Shown: positions 34,641 through 45,341, counted from the first letter of the stretch. The stretch: DNA of 64,000 bases from Rana temporaria (GCF_905171775.1 NC_053490.1:31381563-31445562), one strand, 5' to 3'. Notes: generated from the sequence alone by a model not told the origin. Numbers and translations are program-made.

Positions 34641-35605
34641 CCACTTCATTACTGGGTACTTAAACCCCCTTCGTGCCCAGACCAATTTTCAGCGCTGACG
34701 CATTTTGCATGACAATTGCGCGGTCATACAACACTGTACCCAAATTATATTTTTATCATTTTTTTCCCCATAAATAGAGCTTTCTTTTAGTGGTATTTGA
34801 TCATCTCTGCGATAAAAAAAATTTGCGCTATAAACAAAAAAAGACAGAAAATTTAGAAAAAAAACACAATATTTTTTACTTTTTGTTATAATAATATCCC
34901 GATTTTTTAAAAAATAAATAAAAATTTCCCTCGGTTTAGGCCGATACGTATTCTTCTACATATTTTTGTTAGAAAAAAATCACAATAAGCGTATATTGAT
35001 TGGTTTGCGCAAAAGTTAAAGCGCCTACAAAATAGGGGATAGATTTTTTTTTCTTTTTTACTAGTAATGGCGGCGATTTTTTGGTCAGGCCTGCGATATT
35101 GCGGCGGACGTATTGGACACTTTTGACACAATTTTGGGACCATTCACATTTATACAGCGATCAGTGCTATAAAAATGCACTAATTACTGTATAAGTGTGA
35201 CTGGCAGGGAAGGGGTTAACACTAGGGGGTGAGGAAGGGGTTAAATGTAGTCCCTGGGAGTGATTCTTACTGTGGGGGGAGGGGACTGACTGGGGGAGGT
35301 GACCGATGCTGTGTCCCTATGTACAAGGGACACGGCATCGGTCTCCTCTCTCCCTGACAGGACGTGGAGCTCTGTGTTTACACACAGAGCTCCACGTCCC
35401 TGCTGTCACCGCCGATCGCGGGCACCTGGCGGACATCGCGGCCGGCAGGCACGCGCATCGGCATCCCAGCGGTGCACCGGTAACAGTGTTTTCCCGCTGC
35501 GCGCCCCCAGCGGCGCGCACAGGGAATGTAAACAACAAGACGTCCACCCGGCACTTGAGAGCAGCGCTGTGGTCGTCTTTCGTCTACAGCGCGGATCTCA
35601 AGTGG
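34641..35605 (+). mobile_element. G-family MITE flanked by TTAA, just upstream of wnt11
   Basis: CCACTTCATTACTGGGTAC and CGCGGATCTCAAGTGG are flanked by TTAA (34637-34640 and 35606-35609). The 965-bp copy parallels 11159-12146, including the GTGGAGCTC hairpin at 35365-35397. It ends 443 bp before the wnt11 ATG, so it is a plausible influence on the promoter region. The 163- and 181-residue frames overlapping its right end are not genes. Confidence 0.82.
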
Positions 35606-35919
35606 TTAATAATAATAATAATTATTCACTTCCTATTTTTTTCCTTTCTTCTTTTCTGGCATTTGGTGATTACAAGAACTTCCACAAGATCATACCTTCA
35701 TTTTTCCCAGTGCAATGCCCAATGGAGTCGTATCACAGTTTACTTCTTATTCACGATCCAGCAACCATCCAATGGGTACAATTGTCTTAGGTCCTATGTT
35801 ATCCTCGCATTTAATTTTTTGCCACATCTATACGTTTCGTCCTTAGACTGATCTGATAATGTTTAATACACCATTATTTTAAAAAATAAATAAATAATAA
35901 TATTCCTTTTTTTTTTCAG

Positions 35920-36048
35920 GATCTACTGTTGAGAAAGGACTCTTCCTATCAGTGATAGCGGGACGGGACACTGTTGAAGAACCTCGGCAGAAAGTACTCT
36001 GGGACATCTCTATTACCCCGATTGTGTTGGATTAGAACGCCTCTGAAA
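35920..36048 (+). other. wnt11: wnt11 5' untranslated segment with possible upstream splice acceptor
   Basis: The 129 bases before the wnt11 ATG have no long open reading frame joined to it. They follow a strong acceptor-like tract: a run of pyrimidines ending in TTTTTTCAG at 35911-35919. This suggests that the ATG-bearing exon starts at 35920 and is spliced to a non-coding 5' exon further upstream. The alternative is that transcription starts inside this segment and the tract is chance. No TATA box or CpG-rich core promoter is evident between 35610 and 36048, which mildly favours an upstream first exon. Confidence 0.5.
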
Positions 36049-36125
36049 ATGAAGATCCATCTTTTTATTGGGACTGTATTAACCTTCATTGTACACACAA
36101 GGATATGCCAAAGCATCAAATGGCT
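36049..36125 (+). CDS. wnt11: wnt11 coding exon 1 (start codon, signal peptide)
   Basis: This exon encodes the first 25 residues plus two bases of codon 26 of a Wnt11 precursor. Wnt11 is a secreted, lipid-modified ligand that mainly drives non-canonical (planar-polarity and calcium) Wnt signalling in gastrulation movements and in heart and kidney development. The N-terminus has a basic start (MKIH), a hydrophobic core (LFIGTVLTFIV) and a likely signal-peptidase site near ICQS, followed by IKWL, the sequence that follows the signal peptide in vertebrate Wnt11. The ATG has A at -3. The exon ends in a consensus donor, CT|GTAAGT, at 36126. Joined to the exon at 54502 it restores WLALSK in frame. 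Exons 1 and 2 together resemble human WNT11 more closely than the divergent frog wnt11b, judged from remembered family sequences. The partial CDS continues outside the window. Confidence 0.9.
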
Positions 36126-36159
36126 GTAAGTTTTTAATTTAACGAGTACCTTGCATTTA

Positions 36160-36600
36160 TGTGTGTTTGACCTAATTTGCCCCGCCATTGGAATGTACTG
36201 GAACTACAGCCAGAAAAAAAAAAAATCTTTTGTGGCAATACTCACCTTCATTCCAGAGATGCTCCCTCACTGATTCCGTTCCACCGTCAGATGTCCTCAG
36301 TCTTTGAGGTTATCATTTGATGATATATAAGGCCCTGTTGAAACTTGAGCGACGCTACTTGTGTCGTGTTTTTTGCACTTTTTTGCCAGTTTATTTGACC
36401 TAATTTTGCCCAGCAATGGCAATGTATTTAAGCAGAACTCAAAAATGAATAGCAATAGCTCATTAAAGACAAACAAACCAAAAAAAAAGAAAATAAAACC
36501 TTTGGCTGCAATACTCGCCTTCATTTCAGAGATGCCCCCCTCACTTATTCCATTTCACCACTAGATGTCCTCAGTCTTTCAGGTTAAATGGTGGCCAGCA
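36160..36600. repeat. Local tandem duplication behind the exon 1 donor
   Basis: GACCTAATTTGCCCCGCCAT near 36170 and GACCTAATTTTGCCCAGCAA near 36397 start two diverged units. Both contain CTTCATTNCAGAGATGC and AGATGTCCTCAGTCTTT (near 36289 and 36564). The period is about 230-275 bp because of indels. Confidence 0.65.
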
Positions 36601-36739
36601 CCATCCAAACCACTTTGCCAAGGCTTTCATGGACCTGCCCCCCAGCCTATGACTGGACAGTGTAGGAGAAGCACACTGAGGGGCTCATCTCTCTGTCACT
36701 CCACTCTCTCCTCCTACCAGCATGTCTCTTATCAGTACA

Positions 36740-37285
36740 ATAAAGTGGAATTCCACCCATAAATATAACATGACATCAGTAGTTTTAAAAAAATGTCATT
36801 AGTCCTTTAAGAAAAAAAATATATTTTTAGATGCCTTCAAAGTGTTGTTGCTAGGCAGAATAGTTCATCTTCCCACTTCCTGCACCTAGGTGCTTAAGCT
36901 TCTTAACCTACACCGCACAGACTCCTGGGAATGTAGTGGGTGTAACTTTCCAGGAGTCTGTGCACTCCCCAGTCTCGAAGAATCATGTGACTTGGACAGA
37001 ACAGGTGCTGAAACCTGATCTGAAACCTATTACACTGCTTGTGCAGCACTGAGCATGTGCGAGATCTGCAAGGCTGAAATCCAGGAAGTCATACAGTCTG
37101 GCTTCATGATGCCCACACTTAAGATGGCCCCAGTCAATTTCTACTTTATAAAGTGTCTAAATTCTGTAACAACCTAACAAAACGGACCTTAGTTTACAGA
37201 CTAACATTACTAGAATACATTAAGCTTGTGTATTACAGGGGTATTTATATTTAAAACGTGAAATTGTGGCCGGAACTCCGCTTTA
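36740..37285. mobile_element. R-family MITE, diverged
   Basis: AAAGTGGAATTCCACCC at the left and CCGGAACTCCGCTTTAA at the right match the R-family ends at 8070-8489. The middle contains GACTCCTGGGAATG with its complement CCAGGAGTC near 36951. It is non-coding. Confidence 0.6.
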
Positions 37286-37408
37286 ACTACTTTCTACTTG
37301 TGTGGCTTCTCCCTCTCCCAGTCCGAGCTTTGCAGGGAATGCAAGTGGTGGATACCAGTTCAGATTTAGGGACTTACACTTCTTGTATTTGAGAAAAATA
37401 AATTTGAT

Positions 37409-37690
37409 GATACAGTAAAACCTTGGATTGCGAGTAACGCAGTTTACGAGCGTATTCGCAATATGAGCTGTTTTTTTCTTTTAAATCCCGATTCGGTTTG
37501 TGAGAGTTGTCTCACAAGATGAGCAGGATTCAAGCCTCTGGGGTGTGTAGTACCAAATTTGTAGAGGTGCGGGGCCGCGGGTGATGCTCAGAGACACTCG
37601 GAAACACTTGTAAACACTTCGTTTTTCGAGGGTCTCTGAACATCTCAGAGCTTCTCTGAGTGTTTCAGAGTGTCTATGGCGCCCCCCCCC
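37409..37690. repeat. Repeat starting AAACCTTGGATTGCGAG
   Basis: ACAGTAAAACCTTGGATTGC and TTACGAGCGTATTCGCAA are phrases I recognise as the end of a widespread vertebrate DNA-transposon repeat. Its second end is not evident. TGTTTCAGAGTGTC and related words repeat near 37590-37680. Confidence 0.45.
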
Positions 37691-37719
37691 ACCTCTGGCC
37701 ACATGAGGTACTGCATTAG

Positions 37720-38000
37720 TAAAGTACTGTAGTAAAGTAGATGATAGGCTCAGCAATGGCATACAATGCCAAGTTGCTGCTAACAAAGCAAACAGAATAT
37801 GTGCATGCATTAATAAGGGGATCAACTCCAGAGATAAAACGATAATTCTCCCACTCTTCAAGACTCTGGTCCAGCCGCACCTGGAGTATGCTGTCCAGTT
37901 CTGGGCACCCGTCCTCAGGAAGGATGTACTGGAAATGGAGAGAGTACAAAGAAGGACAACAAAACGAATAAAGGGTCTGGAGGACATTAGTTATGAGGAA
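37720..38000 (+). pseudogene. LINE (CR1-like) reverse transcriptase, C-terminal fragment
   Basis: The plus strand translates to SRDKTIILPLFKTLVQPHLE, then YAVQFWAPVLRKDVLEMERV, then QRRTTKRIKGLEDISYEE, the segment after the catalytic core in CR1/L2-type LINE reverse transcriptases (compare the generic pattern LYKTLVRPHLEY...W.P...KDI..LE.VQRR.T). The catalytic domain and endonuclease are missing. It is truncated on both sides and joined at the right to a G-family fragment. It is a fossil with no function inferred. Confidence 0.8.
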
Positions 38001-38335
38001 AGTTACGGTTACTAGTAAAAAAAATAATAAAAATGCCATAAATCTATTCCCTATTTTTTTAGACGCTATAACTTTTGCGCAAACCAATAAATATATGCGT
38101 TTTGTTTTTTTACCACAATTATGTAAAAAAATACATATATATTTGTTAAAGCAAAAAGTACAAAATATTGTGTTTTTTCAAAATTGCCACTCTTTTTTTG
38201 TTTATATTGCAAAAAATAAAAACCGCAGAGGTGATCAAATACCACCAAAATAAATCTCTATTTGCAGGAAAAAAAGGACGTCAATTTTATTTGGGTAGCT
38301 TGCTGCACGACCGCACAATTGTCACTTAAAGTAAC

Positions 38336-39700
38336 TAGGGCTGCAACTAACGATTATTTTCATAATCGATTAGTTGGCCGATTATTGTTTTCGATTAATC
38401 GACAAATCGGATAATCTTAAAAAAAGTGTGGTGTACAATTAAGTTAATATGTAAATAAAAAAAAAAAGGCAATTTATTCTTAAATATCCATATGCAGTGG
38501 TAAATATAAATAACCAACTACAGTAATTGTAATGCCTTCTATTACCTCCACTTTCTCTGGGTTCAGATGCTGATCTTCCCTGCACAGAGTCTTTAAAGTG
38601 ATTTTTATATATTTTTTCAAAACAAACTTGTAATACTTACCTGCTCTGTGTAATGGTTTTGCACAGAGCAGCCCAGATCCTCCACTTCTGGGGTCCCTCA
38701 CCGATGCTTCTGTCTCCTCCTGCCTTTAGAGTGCCTTAAAGCAGAGGTTCACCCAAAAAACAAGTATATAACATTACATTCAGTATACCTCGAACATGTA
38801 CAGTATGCCGTATTTTTTTTGGGGGGGGGTGTACATACGGTATTATCAGTATTTTCCTCCCGTCTTCCGGGTACTCGCTCCCGCGGGAGTGGGCGTTCCT
38901 GTGCAGTCCCGCAATGTCATCTGGGACTTCACCCATATGATTGACGTGCCTGAGAAAAACTCCCCCGGCGGATAAGGCGCGAAAGTAGCCGAACCGCGAG
39001 TCGGCTCTATACGGCGCCTGCGCAGTCAGCTCTACACGGCTCCTAGTCGGTGCACAGGCGCCGTATAGAGCCGACTCGCGGTTCGGCTATTTTCGGAAAG
39101 TCGTGACGCGCCTTATCCGCCAGGGGGAAGTTTTTCTCAGGCACGTCAATCATATGGGCGAAGTCCCAGGTGACATTGCGGCACTGCACAGGAACGCCCA
39201 CTGCCATGGGAGCGAGTACCCGGAAGCCGGGAGGAAAATACCGATAATACCATATGAACACCCCCCCAAAAAAAAAACGGCATACTGTACATGTTTGAGG
39301 TATACTGAATGTAATGTTATATACTTGTTCTTTGGGTGAACCTCCGCTTTAATAGCAAGCTGCAAAGTATAGTATAGAGCGCCTGCTATAGCAAGGTTTA
39401 AAAAAAAAAAAAAAACCTTCTGCCTTTAGAACCACTCACTTCCTGCCCAGGACTACATGTCCCATGAGGCATTGCTCCTCACACTTGCACATTCACAAAT
39501 TCTCAGGCACTTAGTGACATGTATGGAATGTGTACTGAGCTGTATGTGTGCTGCACTGTATTTCCTGATATGTAAACAAATAATGCATTCTATATGCAGG
39601 CCAACTAATCAACTGGCCGATTAATTGATTATGAAAATAGTTGACAACTATTTTCATAATCGATTAGTTGTCGATTAATCGGTTAGTTGTTTCAGCCCTA
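38336..39700. mobile_element. hAT-type element with perfect 8-bp duplication
   Basis: The ends TAGGGCTGCAACTAACGATT and TTAGTTGTTTCAGCCCTA are flanked by AAAGTAAC at 38328-38335 and 39701-39708. CGATTAATCG words fill the subterminal parts. The interior carries a foreign palindromic R-related element at 38739-39351. There is no transposase frame, so it is non-autonomous. Confidence 0.9.
38739..39351. mobile_element. Palindromic R-related element
   Basis: AGCAGAGGTTCACCC and GGGTGAACCTCCGCT are flanked by TTAA. Arms of nearly 300 bp (about 38745-39029 and 39058-39345) are close complements, meeting at GCCGACTCGCGGTTCGGCTA. Indels near the poly-G/poly-C runs are the main differences. It can form a near-continuous hairpin. 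Confidence 0.8.
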
Positions 39701-39759
39701 AAAGTAACGCAGTGCCATATTGCAAGAAATGGCCTGGTCATGGAAGGGGGTAAATCTTA

Positions 39760-40024
39760 AGAGCCGGTTCACACTGGGGCAACTCGTCAGGCGGCTCAGC
39801 CGCCTGACGAGTCGCTTCCCATTCAATGCAATGGAACCGTTCTAATAGGCGCGACGCAAGTCGCTCCGACTTATAAAAAGGTCCTTGTACGACTTCGGGG
39901 GCGGCTCGGGCGACCTGCATTGACTTCTATACAGAAGTCGTTTTGCAGGTCGCCTCTGAAGTCGTCTTCAGGACGACTTGCAGAGTCGCCCCCGAAGTCG
40001 TGCCGCGGCTGTGTGAACCGGCTC
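39760..40024. mobile_element. H-family Harbinger-like MITE
   Basis: GAGCCGGTTCACACTGGGG and GTGTGAACCGGCTC are inverted repeats next to TTA/TAA flanks. CAGGCGGCTCAGCCGCCTGA is an internal hairpin. The copy at 56930-57194 is the same family in reverse. Confidence 0.78.
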
Positions 40025-40300
40025 TTAGTGGTTAAATAAAGTCTCATAATATTTAATATAATTAAGTAATATTTAGTTTTTTCCATTCCTAAATTGTGAA
40101 GTATGGGAGAATTTGGAAGGAGCCTCATATTAGTTATTTTTTTATGACTTGTTTAAAAAAGGAAGGGGGTAAATCTATCGGAGGTTAAGTGGTTAAATTA
40201 AGTCTCATAATATTTAATATAATTAAATAATATTTAACTTTTCCCTCTCTTAATTGGGAGAATTTGGATGAGTTATTTTTTTTTGACTTGTATTAAAAAT
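40025..40300. repeat. Tandem duplication including a G-element end
   Basis: TGGTTAAATAAAGTCTCATA at about 40029 and TGGTTAAATTAAGTCTCATA at about 40190 start two similar units with TAATATTTAATATAATTAA. Each is preceded by GGAAGGGGGTAAATCT. The second copy lacks the H element. Confidence 0.75.
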
Positions 40301-40439
40301 TTGGTGATATTTTAGTATTTAACGGAAATGTTTTTAGTAGAACAGCACACATCCCACTGGAAGTTTGTATAAAGTTCTTCTACATTTTTGTAGACCTGCA
40401 GAACTTTTTAGGAAAAAAAAAAAGTCCTTCATTGTCCTC

Positions 40440-41370
40440 CAAATGATGTTATTCGTGAGTCTCTCTTTTAGTCTCAATAGACACAAAAGAAGCTCCATTC
40501 AGTGCCAGGAATTCAGCTGTGGATAAGCGTTAAATGGAATGATATGGGCGATCAAGTTTGCACAAAGCCGCCCAGCCGCATATTGTGTGTGAGCCTTATA
40601 GGCGAATGTTATGGTTTTGAAAACACAGTAGCTACACAATTGGGCATCATTCATGCAACTAATTATTGGAACATATCAGCGCCTTAAGAAAAGTTTGTCT
40701 CTCCCCCCGGCTTACTTTTAATTTACATTTACTTGTTAAACAAATCGGTCATATTATGGCTGCCTTTGCACGTTTTTTCTTTTAAAGAGAAGAACTTGTT
40801 AAAGAATTTATCGTTATTTTAAGGCCAAGCCACGCTAGTAAACACCATTTTATTTGTGAAAGGTTACTAATGGCGTGATTACCGTTTATTCATCTTTAAT
40901 ACCTTGTTAAATGGCAGCGATTAATTAAATTGACAGGCAAAAGGCGCTTAGGGTTGTAAAAGAGGAAGTTGTTGGTACAAGCCGTAACAGGCATAGACCG
41001 ACAAGTAGGGCTCGGAAAGTTGGGAGTTAATTGGCTCCTGAAGAATGGATCCCCTTCCGCCCCCAGATGGTGCGTGGCATGTACATTTTTGAGAAGTCTG
41101 ATTAAGCTGGTATTCCAAGTATGACATGCAGCCAGGTGTAGTTTTCCCGAAGTCACACCTGTTGTGTATCCCTTGGAACGCAACGCTCGGCTTCCATTTC
41201 ACAACTGGAAATGTGCCCAAATGGGATTTTAGAAGAGCACGATCCTTCTATCCATCCTCGTTTGTTAATAGAGAAGTGCAGGCAAAATACAGAACTTACA
41301 CATGTAAAGCGAGAAGTTTAGAAGGCAGAGGTTTTAGAAAATGTGATTTCCTTCTTTAGGGATAGATCTG
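40440..41370. promoter_or_regulatory. Single-copy island in intron 1, strongest candidate enhancer
   Basis: About 900 bases have no repeat ends and a composition typical of conserved vertebrate non-coding elements. The densest part, 40860-40945, contains GCGTGATTACCG, GATTAATTAAATTGACAGG (homeodomain-like next to a TALE-type TGACAG site) and TTTATTCATC. Other sites are AACTAATTATTGG near 40655, GGTCATATTATGG near 40749 and GAGTTAATTGG near 41023. It lies 4.4-5.3 kb after exon 1. Proposed role: enhancer of wnt11 or a neighbour. Conservation has not been tested. Confidence 0.45.
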
Positions 41371-41580
41371 AATTCACATAATTCAGGTCAACGTTGAAGT
41401 TGATCAAATGGGAGTGAAATCCATCCTAGAACTAGTTATAGGTTTTTATTTTAAAGAGATCCTTCTTATAAGTTTATATGTGCTTTTAATGTGTATCATG
41501 CATGTCATTTACCAGTAAAAACCTCATTTGTGTAGATATCCAAAAGCCATGAGACTGCTGCAGGACACCACCATCTAAGG

Positions 41581-41899
41581 CAGGGGTCTCCATACTTTTC
41601 AAGCAAAGGGCCAGTTTACTGTCTTTCAGTCTTCAGGGGGGCCAGATTCTGACCAATGGGGGTAGAAAATGCCCCAGGGCCGAGCATCAGTGAGAATAAA
41701 TATGGCCCCGGTGTTGTTGGGTAGTAGGAGGAGGAATAGTGCTCCATCATTGCTATTAGTGCAAGAAATAGTGCCCCATTGTTGGTGTCATTGGGAGGAA
41801 TAGTGCCTCATATCGTTGGGAGCAATACTGCCCCAAGGGCTGGATAAAGGCTAGCAAAGGGCCACATCCGGCCCTCGGGCCGCAGTTTGGAGACCCCTG
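41581..41899. mobile_element. hAT-type MITE with perfect 8-bp duplication
   Basis: The ends CAGGGGTCTCCATAC and GTTTGGAGACCCCTG are flanked by ATCTAAGG at 41573-41580 and 41900-41907. GGGCCAGTTTACTGTC inside is typical of Charlie-type non-autonomous elements. It is non-coding. Confidence 0.92.
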
Positions 41900-41973
41900 A
41901 TCTAAGGGATTGTGTGATGTTAGTAGCCCCAGCAGAATCAGAGCGGTCGCCCAAGAGATACTCTATATCGGCC

Positions 41974-43085
41974 ATTCTCAGCCATGGTTGCGGAACTCTA
42001 GGGTTCCTCCAGGGATTGTTAGGAGTTCTCCAGGCTGTGGCTGATTGGCTATCCATTTGATGGTGCCTGCATAATTCCAGGATCAGTACCACTTGGCAGA
42101 GCCAAGCATGACACCAATGATCTTATTAGCTTTTTGTAAGAGGGACATTCTGACCACCACTGGAGGGGCTGCATTCTTCCCATTGGCCACCAATGTAAGA
42201 GGCATTCTTCTCAATGGCTACCAATCTAAAGGCCACTCTTCTCACTGACCACCAATGAAAGGGGCATTCTTCCCATTGGCCATCAATGTAAAGGGCATTC
42301 CTCCCACTGACCACCAATGTAAAGGGCATTCTTCCCACTGGCCACCAATGTAAGGGGCATTCTTCTCACTGGCCACCAATGTAAAGGGCATTCTTCTCAC
42401 TGGCCACCAGTGTAAGAGGCATTCTTCTTAATGGCCACCAATCCAAAGGGCATTCTTCTCACTGGGCGCCAATCTAAGGGGCGTTATTCTCACTGTCCAC
42501 CAATGTAAAGGACCTTCTTTCCAGTGGTCACCAATGTAAGGGGCATTCTTCTCTTTGGCCACCAATGTAAGGCTGTTGAACCTTCCATTTGATATGTGCC
42601 TGCATAATTCCAGGATTAGTACCACTTGGCAGAGCCAAGCATGACACAAATGACCTTATTAGCATTCTGTGAGAGGGACATTCTTACCACCCATGTAGGG
42701 GCTGCATTCTTCCCACCGTTCACCAGTGTAAGAGGCATTCTTCTCAATGGTCACCAATCTAAAGGGCACACTTCTCACTGACCACCAATAAAAGGGGCAT
42801 TCTTCCCCACTGACCACCAATCTAAAGGACATTCTTCTCACTGGCCACCAATGTAAGGGGCATTATTCTCACTGACCACCTATGTAATGAGATTTTTTTT
42901 ACCACTAACCACCAATGAGAAGGACCTTCTTTCCAGATGCCACCATTGTAAGGGGCATTCTTCCCTCTGGCCACCAATGTAAGGACCATATTTCCATCTG
43001 TCCCCCAATGATTTGGTTTTAGCATTGATTCCTCAAAACCTGAGAGCTATTTTATGGGCTTCGCAAAGGTAAAAAGGTTGAGAAC
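41974..43085. repeat. Dispersed repeat with ~31-bp minisatellite
   Basis: The head GGAACTCTAGGGTTCCTCCA leads into an array built on GGGCATTCTTCTCACTGGCC and ACCAATGTAAGG, about 42126-42575 and again 42665-43010. A second head-like segment (TGCCTGCATAATTCCAGGAT) at about 42597 shows that head and array were duplicated together. A short relative with few units is at 56275-56560. Confidence 0.85.
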
Positions 43086-43089
43086 AGCT

Positions 43090-43758
43090 TCTCTGTGTCC
43101 CTCCACGGTAGCTACATAAACGATTGTGTAGAGGGGTGGAGGAGCTGGACCAGCATATACAGTAATAAGACACTCTCAGAAAAGGAGAGGTGAATGACAT
43201 GCAAAACATGGCTTCTCTGCGTTTATCAGCATTTTTGAGCCATAAGCTGTTGTGGGAGTAAAGTTTTGCTAAAAAAAAAAGCTAAGAAACGCAACAGCTA
43301 AAAAATGCTGCAAAACTCATTCTACAGCCGCAGCTCTTTGCAGCTAATGCTACTTGTGTTTCTATAACGTCCAGTGTGTGAGGAAAGACTGTAAGCAAGC
43401 AATTACAATTTTTTTTAAACTAAATTCTGCAAGTGTATAGCCAGCTTTTGGGAGAAAGGCTCCATGGGAATGAGTCTGGAGATCTGCTTTAAAGTAACTC
43501 CGACCAGATTCAGTGCCTTGCCAATAACAGTAGAAGTCTGATTGATTTTTTTTCTACATTGAGTTACCCTTTAATGATTTACTATGTTTTTACAAAATAA
43601 GAAGAGCATTTCCATGGCCAATTCAGCCTTTGTTATGTCTGATTAATGAACATAGAGATCTTGAGTCTTTTGTGTTTATATGAGTGAGAAATTTGTACGG
43701 TGTAACCTCCAGCTCTATTATTCTCTCCTGTTCAATAGTAGTAAGGGCAAGGAGTAGG
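43090..43758. other. Unassigned stretch
   Basis: 43200-43380 has AAAAATGCTGC/GCAGCATTTTT-like inverted words around TCTCTGCGTTTATCAGC, probably an old MITE. The rest is undetermined. Confidence 0.35.
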
Positions 43759-43959
43759 TAGACATGTGCACAACAACAATTTTTTTTTTTTTTTGTTTTG
43801 TTTTGTCTCGTTCCGTAGATTCGTAAAGATTTGTAATTTCGTAAGACGCAAATTTTCCTATTCGGACCTGTTCGTATTTTCGTAATAGTTTTATTTTCGT
43901 TGATACTGAATGATTCGTAATTCTGTCTAATTTATTTTCGTTGATTCGAAATTCGTAAT

Positions 43960-44540
43960 CTTATTAAAGGGGGCTCCCAGATTCCGATAAGCCCCCTGCC
44001 CGCAGATCCCGACAACCAACGGCCAGGGTTGTCGGGAAGAGGCCCTGTCCTTATTAACATGGGGACAGGGTGCTTTGGGGTGGGGGGGCCGCAGGGCGCC
44101 CCCCTGCCCCAGAGCACCCAACCCCCCCATGTTGAGGGCATGCGGCCTGGTACGGCTCAGGAGGGGGGGCGCTCACTCGTCCCCACTCCTTTCCTGACCC
44201 GCCGGGCGGCATGCTTGGATACGTGTCTGGTATGTTTTTTCGGCGTAGGGGGTTCTCCTTACAATCCATACCAGACCTAAGGGCCTGGTATGCCCCTGGG
44301 GGGGGGGAACCCATGCCGTTTTTTTTATTTAAAATTTGGCGTGGAGTTCCCCCTCATGATTCATACCAAACGTCGCTGCTAGAATTGGCGGGAATCTAAG
44401 TCGGATCCCTGTCGCTTCTATGATGGCTTTTTCCCATCGCGGCGAGCCCGCTCAACGCAGGCTCCCACAACGGGGCTTGTAGGTGGTCAATCTCGCTGAG
44501 AAAGGGAGCAAAATTGACACAATATCGCGGTCACCTACTG
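43960..44540. mobile_element. Single arm of the palindromic snapback family
   Basis: CCCGACAACCAACGGCCAGG and CCTGGTACGGCTCAGGAGGG match the right arm of 21542-23636, ending in CACCTACTG. The left end and the other arm are missing. This copy is more diverged than the two arms of the palindrome are from each other. Confidence 0.75.
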
Positions 44541-44635
44541 TATTCGTAATTTAGTAATTGTTACTTATGTAAGATTGCCTTTTCCGTTGATTCGTAACAT
44601 TATTTTGTTGTGTTTTCGTTGACTCGTGTCTATTA

Positions 44636-44959
44636 GGCTGCATTCACACCTTTGCGTCGGCAATATGCGGCGTATTGCGGCGACATGGAATAGGCGTTTT
44701 GTCCCGCGATTTGCGGCGACAAAACGCGACGTTTTAAACATTGTTTTTTGCTGGAGGGGTGATTTTTTACATGGTCGGACGCCGAAGCCGCCCGAAAAAA
44801 AGGGTCCGGGACTTGTTTTGAGCTTCAGGCGTTTCGGCGTTCGGCGTGGAGATGTGAACCATCTCCATAGCCGACCATGTAAAATCACCCCTCCAGCGTA
44901 TTAGGGGCTGCTGCGGCGGCGCGCTTCAGGCGTTTATACGCCTAGGTGTGAATGGAGCC
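44636..44959. mobile_element. I-family Harbinger-like MITE (TTA duplication)
   Basis: GGCTGCATTCACACCT and AGGTGTGAATGGAGCC are flanked by TTA. An inner pair, ACATGGTCGG... against CCGACCATGT, repeats GGAGGGGTGATT and its complement. A relative is at 62683-63021. Confidence 0.8.
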
Positions 44960-45089
44960 TTACCGTGCTTCGAATGGATTTGTAATTTTGTACTTTCGTA
45001 AATACATTGCGTCGCTGTCATTAGCAATCTCGTAGTTTAGTTTCTTTTTCAACCCTCGGCTAATCTATATTAAGATAGACTTTCTCTTA

Positions 45090-45341
45090 AGCCCCGTACA
45101 CACGGTCGGACTTTTTGCCAACAAACTTCAAAATTAGCAAGTTTTCCAAAAAATCGGACAAACTTTTTCGGTTTTCATCGGACAAAAGTTTGCTCTGCAA
45201 ACGGACAAACTTTTCGGCAACAAAAGTCCGATGGTGCAAAGTCCGACCGTGTGTATGCTCTGGGTGTTCTCGCTCCCTTTGTCCCTTCGGACAAAAATCC
45301 ACGGAAAAGTTTGTTTGAAGTTCGATCGTGTGTAGGAGGCT
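45090..45341. mobile_element. D-family Harbinger-like MITE (TTA duplication)
   Basis: CCCCGTACACACGGTCGGAC at the left and TCGATCGTGTGTAGGAGGC at the right are flanked by TTA (45087-45089 and 45342-45344). A shorter copy at 60337-60510 shares flanking sequence, so both host elements carried it before dispersal. Confidence 0.8.

Larger units (their letters stand above)
38012..40031 (-). mobile_element. G-family element, reversed, split by two insertions
   Basis: TTGCGCAAACCAATAAATAT, CCACCAAAATAAATCTCTAT and GACCGCACAATTGTCAC are the reverse complement of G-family sequence. It is interrupted at 38336-39700 by a hAT element and near 39760-40024 by an H element. It ends in GTGG then TTAA at 40032-40035. 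Confidence 0.7.

Noticed and set aside
35299..35851. 163- and 181-residue plus-strand frames just upstream of wnt11
   Set aside because: They cover the right half of a G-family MITE. The equivalent frames at 11840-12236 differ in length and sequence, so no protein is conserved.
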